From positions 884-20,757 of the forward strand of contig DBRH01000069.1 in assembly GCA_002305955.1 (NCBI GenBank): a stretch of 19,874 nt of DNA, in the 5' to 3' direction. The stretch comes from Kosmotogaceae bacterium UBA1373. Its GTDB lineage: Bacteria; Thermotogota; Thermotogae; Petrotogales; Kosmotogaceae. The notes beneath the pieces were generated by a model, which saw only the letters and a program-made list of their open reading frames with translations, made no database searches and was not told where the DNA came from. The position numbers and the translations under genes were made by a program. This document shows positions 7,717-14,004 of this stretch, piece after piece (positions within the stretch are counted from its first letter, which is position 1; the number at the start of each line of letters is the position of its first letter).

Positions 7717-8892
7717 TTGTATCGGTTGATATGCACGGGCTGTGGAAAAGAATATCCGGGCGACTCTCTCGCTTTCAGGTGCGGCTGCGGAGAGCCCCTG
7801 GAAGTTTTGTTTGCTCCGGAATCAAAAAGCTTCTCCTCCGAAGGACAGAGTATCCTGAACCGCTTTTCGTCGTTTCTTCCCCCGTTGAAAGATGAGGCGT
7901 TCCTTTCAATGGGGGAGGGATGGACGCCCATGTCCCGGTCATTTGCGTTCGCTTCCGAGTGCGACTTCGAGTTCTATCTCAAAAACGAATCCATCAATCC
8001 CACCTGGTCTTTCAAAGACAGGGGAACTTATCTCACTCTGCTGGACGCCGTTGAAAAGGGATACAAAGGCTTCGGGACAGTATCTACCGGCAACATGGCG
8101 GCTTCGGTGGCCGCCTACGGCGCGCGGATGGGAATGAATACGACGATCCTGGTGTCGAAAAACATACCCGCGGAGAAGATCCGGCCCATCGCCATATACG
8201 GACCGAGGGTGATCAAAGTCGATGGAGATTACGGCGAACTCTACCTCAAATCACTCGAAACGGGGCCTTCGAAGGGTATATACTTCTCCAATTCGGACGT
8301 TCCGATGCGAGTGGAGGGCTCGAAGACCATCGCCTTCGAGATTTATCTGCAGCTCGGTGAAAAAGTGCCGGATTTCGTCATCGTTCCGACCAGTTCGGGC
8401 GGCAACATACGGGGTATCGAAAAGGGCTTCAGAGAGATCGCAGAGGCCGGCCTTTCGGAAAGGACGCCGGTCATGGTGGCCGTTCAGGCCTGCGGCTGCG
8501 CACCGATACACAACGCCTTCGATTCTGGCCGGGAGAAAATAGAGAGGGTTCCAAATCCCTCCACAATAGCGCACGCCATAGAGAACCCCTTCCCGCCGAG
8601 CGGGAATGCCGTTCTTCGAATGCTCAAGAAAAACGGCGGCCTGACCCTTTGCCTGAAAGAAGAAGAAATACTGGAGGCACAGACGAGACTTGCCGGAGAG
8701 GGACTGTTCGCTCAACCGGCCGGCGTGACGTCGGTCGCGGCGATAAAGAAGTTGAAAGAACTGATTCCTCTGAAAAAGGCCCGGATCGTCTCGATAATCA
8801 CCGGATCTGGGCTGAAGTACCCCTCGATACTTGAAAGACATTGTTTATCGGCCGAAAGCATATCCATCGGAGATCTCGAAGCCGCGCTATGA
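7717..8892 (+). CDS. thrC: Threonine synthase
   Basis: A 391-residue PLP enzyme that converts O-phosphohomoserine to threonine and phosphate (EC 4.2.3.1), the last step of the pathway. It begins with a zinc-ribbon-like cluster (C6, C9, C22, C24 in CTGCG...FRCGCG) typical of the archaeal/thermophile type. The PLP lysine is K100 in NPTWSFKDRGT. FGTVSTGNMAASVAAYGARMG follows, and a glycine-rich phosphate loop SSGGNIRG lies further on. It starts at a TTG with GGAGG six bases before it, 17 bp behind the GNAT gene. No homoserine kinase or dehydrogenase gene is nearby. Related fold-type II enzymes (cysteate synthase, for example) can look similar, so the exact reaction is likely but not proven. Confidence 0.87.
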   Translation: MYRLICTGCGKEYPGDSLAFRCGCGEPLEVLFAPESKSFSSEGQSILNRFSSFLPPLKDEAFLSMGEGWTPMSRSFAFASECDFEFYLKNESINPTWSFKDRGTYLTLLDAVEKGYKGFGTVSTGNMAASVAAYGARMGMNTTILVSKNIPAEKIRPIAIYGPRVIKVDGDYGELYLKSLETGPSKGIYFSNSDVPMRVEGSKTIAFEIYLQLGEKVPDFVIVPTSSGGNIRGIEKGFREIAEAGLSERTPVMVAVQACGCAPIHNAFDSGREKIERVPNPSTIAHAIENPFPPSGNAVLRMLKKNGGLTLCLKEEEILEAQTRLAGEGLFAQPAGVTSVAAIKKLKELIPLKKARIVSIITGSGLKYPSILERHCLSAESISIGDLEAAL

Positions 8893-9040
8893 TTGGATAA
8901 ACTTCTCCGGTCCTCTTCCAAGGACGTCTTAATATTCTTGCCAGACTCTACATCCAGTGTCCCAGACTCGGCCCTTCCCAACGCGGGCAGGGAGGAATCC
9001 ATGCTTCGAATTGGAAATACTCTCAACGGACATCTTCTTG

Positions 9041-9056
9041 TTGTGAGCGCTCACAA
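9041..9056. promoter_or_regulatory. Upstream LacI-type operator O1
   Basis: TTGTGAGCGCTCACAA is a perfect 16-bp palindrome identical to the core of the ideal symmetric E. coli lac operator, with a central CpG. Its centre is 163 bp upstream of the O2 centre, so a repressor tetramer could bridge the two by looping, or O1 could guard a second promoter. Confidence 0.75.
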
Positions 9057-9129
9057 TAACGTGATATTGGCGAGACTGCTGGCAATGCCAATTTATAGTC
9101 TTAGGAAATGTATATCGCTATAATTGTTT

Positions 9130-9143
9130 TTAATGGCCATTAA
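9130..9143. repeat. Perfect 14-bp palindrome
   Basis: TTAATGGCCATTAA lies 30 bp upstream of the -35 of the lacI promoter, a usual place for an activator or second repressor site. Its sequence is unlike O1 and O2, so a different protein would bind it. It could also be chance in an AT-rich region. Confidence 0.4.
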
Positions 9144-9172
9144 CGTAAGATATTTCCACTCAAATGTGAGAA

Positions 9173-9202
9173 TTGACTTTTGTTGCTCGATTATGATATA
9201 TT
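9173..9202 (+). promoter_or_regulatory. Promoter of the lacI-malEFG-GH13 operon
   Basis: TTGACT (9173-9178) and TATATT (9197-9202) are separated by 18 bp. Transcription would start near 9209, inside operator O2, leaving a leader of about 45 nt to the regulator ATG at 9256. A TGTGAG half-site (9165-9170) sits directly upstream of the -35. Confidence 0.65.
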
Positions 9203-9221
9203 ATTGTGAGCCCTCACAATA
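9202..9221. promoter_or_regulatory. Operator O2 overlapping the transcription start
   Basis: ATTGTGAGCCCTCACAAT (9203-9220), extended by T and A, gives 9-bp arms around a CC centre. It differs from the ideal lac operator at one central base. Sitting right behind the -10, it would block initiation when bound, which implies autoregulation of the regulator gene and control of the whole sugar operon. Confidence 0.8.
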
Positions 9222-9255
9222 TTCAATTCATATCTTTCGACAGGGGAGTGAGATT

Positions 9256-10251
9256 ATGAAACCGATAACGATAGAAGATGTCGCCAGACTCAGCGGAGTA
9301 TCGCGAGGAACGGTGTCGAGGGTAATCAACGGAAGTCAGAATGTTAACAGCGAAACTAGAAAGAGAGTGCTCGAAGTAATAGAAAAACTCGGTTACCGCC
9401 CAAACCAGAACGCCCGGAGAACGGCCGGTGGAAGATCCTCCACAATCGGTATAGTGATTCCCATGATCGGTACGGAGTTCTATGAAAGACTAATAAAAAG
9501 CATGGAAGAGAAGCTCAGAGCGCAATGGTACGCCATGATGCTCTTCCCCGTTCTCAAAAGAGACTGGCTCTCGAAAGTCATGATGCACGACATTCCCAAT
9601 TCAGAGGCGGCTGGAATGTTTCTTTGCTCGTTCGATATCGAGCATCTCTTTTCATCTTTCCGTAAACCCTTCGAAGGTCCAACGGTTCTTGTTGACAGCT
9701 ATTCGCCCCTGTACGACTCGATCTACATAGACAACGAGCTCGGAGGATACCTTGTGGGAAGGAAGTTCTCGCAGCTAGAAGGAAGCACACACGTCATAAT
9801 GATGCAGGAATCGATAGATTCGGGCTTCTGGCCCGTCTTCAACTCAAGATTCAAAGGTTTTCAGAAAGCGCTCCTCGAAAGCGGGAAAAGCCTTCCGCAG
9901 AGAAACGTTCACTCCTACGATTTCAGCTGGAGCGCCGGAGCTCTCGCGGCCCGCGATATCTTCGACAACGATCGGCCTCCCTTCAACATCTTCGCCATGA
10001 GCGATCTTTACGCATTCGGAGTTATGCGGGAGGCCCAGCTCAGAGGCCTTCGCATCGGTCGGGATGTGAAGCTGGTCGGTTACGACGATCAATCGCTCGC
10101 CAGAGACTGGGGAATCACTACGGTGAGGCAACCGATAGAGCAGATGGGAGAGAAAGCCGTAAATATGATGCTCCAGCGCCTCGAGAGACCTGGAAAGGAA
10201 GTCGAAAGTCTCTGCTTGAAACCTGAAATGGTGGAGCGTGAATCCGCTTGA
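9256..10251 (+). CDS. LacI-family transcriptional regulator of the maltodextrin operon
   Basis: A 331-residue repressor. Residues 4-26 form the DNA-binding helix-turn-helix (ITIEDVARLSGVSRGTVSRV), aligned without gaps to E. coli LacI. A hinge segment at about 48-60 and a periplasmic-binding-protein-like sensor domain from about 62 (TIGIVIPMIG) follow, with SDLYAFGVMREAQLRGLRIG and LVGYDDQSLARDWGITTVRQP as the usual late signatures. Two oddities: recognition positions 17-18 are R-G (Y-Q in LacI), and the hinge leucine at 56 is threonine. The frame is open from 9124, but the ATG at 9256, behind GGGGAGTGAG, fits the family N-terminus exactly. Two lac-like operators lie upstream and sugar genes downstream, so it probably represses its own operon until a maltodextrin or related sugar is bound. 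The inducer is inferred from context. Confidence 0.9.
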   Translation: MKPITIEDVARLSGVSRGTVSRVINGSQNVNSETRKRVLEVIEKLGYRPNQNARRTAGGRSSTIGIVIPMIGTEFYERLIKSMEEKLRAQWYAMMLFPVLKRDWLSKVMMHDIPNSEAAGMFLCSFDIEHLFSSFRKPFEGPTVLVDSYSPLYDSIYIDNELGGYLVGRKFSQLEGSTHVIMMQESIDSGFWPVFNSRFKGFQKALLESGKSLPQRNVHSYDFSWSAGALAARDIFDNDRPPFNIFAMSDLYAFGVMREAQLRGLRIGRDVKLVGYDDQSLARDWGITTVRQPIEQMGEKAVNMMLQRLERPGKEVESLCLKPEMVERESA

Positions 10252-10252
10252 G

Positions 10253-10269
10253 CCTGGAATAATTCCAGG
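10253..10269 (+). repeat. Palindrome between regulator and binding-protein genes
   Basis: CCTGGAATAATTCCAGG is a perfect 17-nt palindrome (8-bp arms, one central base) that starts right after the lacI stop and ends before the malE ribosome site. In RNA it would form a short 7-bp hairpin. It has no U tract, so it is not a classic terminator; it may be an mRNA-processing or stability element, or a partial barrier. Confidence 0.5.
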
Positions 10270-10288
10270 GTATAGAAAGGAGGAGAAT

Positions 10289-11485
10289 ATGAGAAGAAAG
10301 GTTCTGATCGTTCTTGCGGTTTCGATGTTGTTTCTGGGTTCGGTGATAACTGCCACGGTCGACGGACAGCTGATAATCTGGGCAGATGACACGAGAACTC
10401 CGATCTTCAAGGAACTGGCCAGAGAGTACACCGAAATGACCGGTATAACCGTGACGGTCTACGAAATGACCATGGATGCGATTACCGAACAAGTGGTTAC
10501 GGCCTCTCCGGCGGGCGAGGGTCCCGATCTGATCGTCGGGGCTCATGATTGGATAGGAAGACTGGTCCGCAACGGTACCATCGCCGCTATCGACCTTCCC
10601 GAAGATCTACTCTTGCAGTTCGATCCCGTGACTATCGATGCCATGTCCTTCGAAGGAAAGCTTTACGGCGTCCCTTACAGCAGGGAGGGGGTCGCCCTGC
10701 TGTACAACAAAGATCTCGTTCCTGAACCCCCTCAGACCTGGGACGAATTGATCACTATCACAAGAGAGATTACCAACCCCGCTATCGGGCAGTACGGATT
10801 CATCGTCGAACTCCCCTTCCCTTACAACAGCTTCCCGGTGCTTTCGGCTCTCGGAGGATACATATTCGGACAGAGTCCGGAGGGGACGCTATTGATGGAC
10901 GATATCGGTCTTGACTCCGTCGGAATGATTCTGGGAGCCACTCTTATAGACTGGCTTATCGAGGAGGGGCTCATGCCGGGAGAGATACCCTGGGAGACTA
11001 TGACGGGACTTCTCTCCGAAGGAAAGGCGGGAATGGTAATCACCGGACCCTGGAGTATCCCCATCGCAGAAAGCGGAGGAGTAAACGTAGGAGTTGCGCC
11101 CATACCGACAATATGCGGGCAACGGCCACGGCCTTTCGTAGGCGTGTCAGGCATCATGGTCAACGCGTACTCCCCCAACAAGGCAATTATACAGGACTTC
11201 ATCGAGAACCATTATGCAACCAAAGAGTCGATGCTAAAGATATTTGAGATGGACCCGAGGCCGTCGGCGTTCATACCGGCCTTTGAAGAGACCAGGGACG
11301 ATCCGGTCATGAATGCCTTCGCAGAATCGATCTCTTTCGGTATGCCGCTTCCAAACGTTCCGGAAATGAACACGGTCTGGTCTGTCTGGACGGATGCGAT
11401 GACTTTGATATGCAGCCAGACGCTTTCTCCACATGAAGCTCTGAGGCAGGCTGCAAAAGTGCTAGAAGATACCTTTTCCAACTGA
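10289..11485 (+). CDS. MalE-like maltose/maltodextrin-binding protein
   Basis: A 398-residue periplasmic solute-binding protein of ABC family 1 that captures the sugar and delivers it to MalFG. It opens with a Sec signal peptide (MRRKVLIVLAVSMLFLGSVI, cleavage probably near TA-TVDG) and no lipobox cysteine. GQLIIWADDTRTPIFKELAR starts the first lobe. GPDLIVGAHDWIGRLVRNG, KLYGVPYSREGVALLYNKDL and GKAGMVITGPWSI are the standard motifs of maltose/maltodextrin-binding proteins. The ATG at 10289 has AAAGGAGGAG just upstream; the frame is open 17 codons further up, but those codons overlap the regulator gene. It lies between its regulator and malF. Sugar preference is inferred; trehalose or other glucosides are possible. 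Confidence 0.9.
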   Translation: MRRKVLIVLAVSMLFLGSVITATVDGQLIIWADDTRTPIFKELAREYTEMTGITVTVYEMTMDAITEQVVTASPAGEGPDLIVGAHDWIGRLVRNGTIAAIDLPEDLLLQFDPVTIDAMSFEGKLYGVPYSREGVALLYNKDLVPEPPQTWDELITITREITNPAIGQYGFIVELPFPYNSFPVLSALGGYIFGQSPEGTLLMDDIGLDSVGMILGATLIDWLIEEGLMPGEIPWETMTGLLSEGKAGMVITGPWSIPIAESGGVNVGVAPIPTICGQRPRPFVGVSGIMVNAYSPNKAIIQDFIENHYATKESMLKIFEMDPRPSAFIPAFEETRDDPVMNAFAESISFGMPLPNVPEMNTVWSVWTDAMTLICSQTLSPHEALRQAAKVLEDTFSN

Positions 11486-11500
11486 CGAATGCAAGTAGAC

Positions 11501-11577
11501 CTGTATCCCCCGGCACTGGATAGAGAGGGCGTACTCAATAGAAAAGAGATCTGAGATGAGTATTCCGGGGGATACAG
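11501..11577 (+). promoter_or_regulatory. Long-range RNA hairpin enclosing the malF ribosome-binding site
   Basis: CTGTATCCCCCGG (11501-11513) and CCGGGGGATACAG (11565-11577) are perfect 13-bp inverted repeats 51 nt apart. The right arm contains GGGGGA, the only good Shine-Dalgarno sequence for the malF ATG at 11581. Pairing in the mRNA would hide it. This is a plausible way to keep MalF low relative to MalE, or to regulate it. Confidence 0.7.
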
Positions 11578-11580
11578 TTT

Positions 11581-13134
11581 ATGGAGAAAGTAATGGAGAG
11601 GCGTTTACTGGGGTTTCTTCTGAAAATAACCGTAATATCGCTGTTCAATGCGTTCGCCATTTTCGTATGTATACTCTTCGCGATCTCGGGCGAATTGTAC
11701 CTTTCGACCGCGGGAATCGTGCTGCTGGTGGTAGTAAATTCAGTTGTCTTCAAAAAGAAGAGCTACCCTTTGAGATACCTACTGCCCGGACTCTTTTTCT
11801 TGACGGCCATGGTCGTTCTTCCGATCCTTTACAACGTGTATCTCTCCCTCACCAACTACTCTACAGGTCACGTCATAGGGAAAGACGACGCGATAAATCT
11901 CTTTCTCAACCGCGAATATCTGCGGCCCGACGCCGAAAAATACAGCTTCAAGGCGTACGGGAACGATTCGGATATAATACTTCTCTTGCTGAAATCCTAT
12001 GAAGAACTTCTTGTGGATATGAATGGCGAGATTCGCGATCCCGGCGAATTCGAAATCGTTGACAGCGATCTGGACGGAACGCCCGATAAGATCGGTGAAT
12101 GGAAAGTTATGGAGGCGTCAAAAATCGCCTCAAAGATCTCTCTGCTGCAGAAATTGAGAATACCCTACGGCAACGGCTGGCTGAGGCTAAGTACCCTGCG
12201 CGAGTTCAGACAGTACGAACATCAGTACGCTTACGACGAGGCTACCGACACGCTGACCGATCTAAAAACCGGGAAGACTTACAGACCCGAAAAGGCCCGA
12301 TTCATCTCGAGCGACGGAGAAGCTCTTGATCCAGGCTGGACGGAATATGTCGGTCTTCAAAACTATCTAAGAATAATAAAGACCGAAAAATACAAAAAGC
12401 CCTTCTTCGGGGTCTTCGTCTGGACCATCGAATGGTCGCTTTTGACGGTTCTTATCAGCTTCGCCATAGGCCTGTTTCTGGCCATGATGCTTAACGACAG
12501 CAAACTCAGATTCAGAAAACTCTACAGATCTCTTCTGATAGTTCCGTACGCGATGCCGTCCTTCATCTCTCTGCTGATCTGGCGGTACGGTTTTTACAGC
12601 GGCGAGTTCGGCTTTTTCAACAGGATGCTTAAATATCTTGCCGGTATATCCATACCCTGGCTGGACACGGTCTTCTGGGCGAGGTTCTCGGTGTTGCTCA
12701 CCAACATCTGGCTCACATTTCCCTACATGATGCTGGTTTCGTTAGGGGCTTTACAGGCGATTCCACCGCATCTTCTTGAAGCGGCGAAGATCGACGGTGC
12801 CGGGAGCTGGCAAAAGTTCAGGAAGGTGACCTTTCCGCTGGTGATCGTGACGCTGGCTCCGCTTCTAATAGGTTCATTCGCGACGACTTTCAACAATTTC
12901 ACGGTGATCTGGCTACTCACCGAGGGCCGTCCGGTAACGGGAATCGGAGATGTCGCAGGAGCGACGGATATCCTTATCTCTTACGCCTACAAACTGGCCT
13001 TCTCGGGAAGAGAGGGAAGCGAAATGGCCCTCTCGGCCGCGGTATCTGTGGTGATCTTCGCGATCGTGGTTACTATATCGATTATCAGCTTTAGAAGAAC
13101 CAGAGTGCTTGAGGATGTTGCCAATGAGATATAA
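11581..13134 (+). CDS. malF: MalF-like maltodextrin ABC transporter permease
   Basis: A 517-residue inner-membrane permease that forms the channel with MalG. Two N-terminal helices (about 10-58) precede TM3 (YLLPGLFFLTAMVVLPILY). A periplasmic P2-like loop of roughly 180 residues (about 95-275), the MalF hallmark, comes before the core permease domain. The EAA loop that docks on the ATPase is EAAKIDGAGSWQKFRKVTFP. The loop holds DSDLDGTPD (161-169), a calcium-loop-like DxDxDGxxD. Start: ATG 11581 lies eight bases after GGGGGA; a second ATG at 11593 has its own GGAG and could be used. It overlaps malG by 11 bp. No ATPase gene is present, so the partner must be encoded elsewhere. Confidence 0.9.
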   Translation: MEKVMERRLLGFLLKITVISLFNAFAIFVCILFAISGELYLSTAGIVLLVVVNSVVFKKKSYPLRYLLPGLFFLTAMVVLPILYNVYLSLTNYSTGHVIGKDDAINLFLNREYLRPDAEKYSFKAYGNDSDIILLLLKSYEELLVDMNGEIRDPGEFEIVDSDLDGTPDKIGEWKVMEASKIASKISLLQKLRIPYGNGWLRLSTLREFRQYEHQYAYDEATDTLTDLKTGKTYRPEKARFISSDGEALDPGWTEYVGLQNYLRIIKTEKYKKPFFGVFVWTIEWSLLTVLISFAIGLFLAMMLNDSKLRFRKLYRSLLIVPYAMPSFISLLIWRYGFYSGEFGFFNRMLKYLAGISIPWLDTVFWARFSVLLTNIWLTFPYMMLVSLGALQAIPPHLLEAAKIDGAGSWQKFRKVTFPLVIVTLAPLLIGSFATTFNNFTVIWLLTEGRPVTGIGDVAGATDILISYAYKLAFSGREGSEMALSAAVSVVIFAIVVTISIISFRRTRVLEDVANEI

Positions 13135-13990
13135 AAGGACCGCCAGATATGTTATCGGTAGGATGATTCGACACGGGGTGATCTGGGTTGCGATCGTGTT
13201 TGCAGTCTTTCCGGCACTTTTCATAATAGGCACCTCTTTCAATCCGGCCAATTCGATCAACTCGACGGGAATATTCCCGGCCAAACCGACGCTCGACAAC
13301 TACACGAGCCTTCTCTTCGGCACCAACAGAGTGTTCACGATGTGGATGTGGAACACCCTGAAAATCTGTTTCGTGACCTCGTCAATAAGCGTGTTTCTGT
13401 GCGCGCTGGGGGCGTACGCTTTTTCACGGTTCAGCTTTCGTGGAAGGAGAGCTGGATTGTTGATGATTCTCCTGGTTCAGATGTTTCCTCAGACACTGGG
13501 AATGACGGCGATCTTCCTGATTATGGCGTGGTTCAACAAGAACTTTCCCCTGCTCGGCCTCAACACCCACGCAGGGCTGATCTTCGTCTATCTGGGAGGC
13601 GCGATAGGTTTCAACACGTGGCTCATGAAGGGATACTTCGACAGTATTCCCCGTTCGCTGGAGGAGGCGGCCTTCGTTGACGGAGCCACCCACTTCAGAA
13701 CGTTTCTGAGCATTGTGCTGCCCCTGGCGAAACCTATTCTCGTTGTAGTCTTCATTATTCAATTCATCGCCACTTATTCCGAATACATGATCGCGAGTAC
13801 CCTGCTCAAGGGTGACAACATGTACACCCTGGCCGTGGGATTGCGTCTGTTCGTAGGTCAGCATTACGACGACAGGTGGGGACCCTTCGCCGCGGCCGGA
13901 GTCCTCGGTTCTCTCGTGATAGTGGCGATCTTCTATTCGTTGCAGGGTCAAATCGTCTCCGGCTTGACGGGTGGAGCGGTCAAAGAATAA
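13124..13990 (+). CDS. malG: MalG-like maltodextrin ABC transporter permease
   Basis: A 288-residue permease partner of MalF with about six membrane helices. IWVAIVFAVFPALFIIGTSF is TM1, and the EAA loop is EEAAFVDGATHFRTFLSIVL followed by PLAKPIL. LRLFVGQHYDDRWGPFAAAG near the end is typical of MalG. The frame is open from a TTG at 13109. The ATG at 13124, with GAGG at 13111-13114 inside the malF coding end, has the best spacing, so the genes overlap by 11 bp and are coupled. The MalG-type C-terminal tail (VSGLTGGAVKE) is present. Confidence 0.9.
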   Translation: MRYKRTARYVIGRMIRHGVIWVAIVFAVFPALFIIGTSFNPANSINSTGIFPAKPTLDNYTSLLFGTNRVFTMWMWNTLKICFVTSSISVFLCALGAYAFSRFSFRGRRAGLLMILLVQMFPQTLGMTAIFLIMAWFNKNFPLLGLNTHAGLIFVYLGGAIGFNTWLMKGYFDSIPRSLEEAAFVDGATHFRTFLSIVLPLAKPILVVVFIIQFIATYSEYMIASTLLKGDNMYTLAVGLRLFVGQHYDDRWGPFAAAGVLGSLVIVAIFYSLQGQIVSGLTGGAVKE

Positions 13991-14004
13991 AAAGGAGGAT
14001 ATGA

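Larger units (their letters stand above)
8893..9255. other. Palindrome-rich intergenic control region ahead of the maltodextrin operon
   Basis: A 363-bp stretch with no supported gene. From left to right it holds: a weak hairpin GTCCT/AGGAC (8910-8925) followed by a mildly T-rich run, the only candidate terminator for thrC; a perfect lac-type operator (9041-9056); a short inverted repeat TGGCA-A-TGCCA (9080-9090), nested in ATTGGC/GCCAAT arms (9066-9071, 9087-9092); a lone TATAAT (9119-9124) without a clear -35; a perfect 14-bp palindrome TTAATGGCCATTAA (9130-9143); and the promoter and second operator listed separately. Bases 8926-9040 show nothing I can interpret. Confidence 0.6.

Noticed and set aside
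8893..9123. Open frame of 76 codons directly after thrC
   Set aside because: It starts with a TTG without a ribosome site, runs through the operator O1, and its translation looks like no family.
9124..9255. N-terminal extension of the LacI-family protein
   Set aside because: These codons lie across the promoter and operator; the ATG at 9256 matches the family N-terminus residue for residue.
11556..12002. Open frame of 148 codons starting ahead of malF
   Set aside because: It is out of frame with malF and overlaps it, with no separate ribosome site; the composition is that of a shadow frame.
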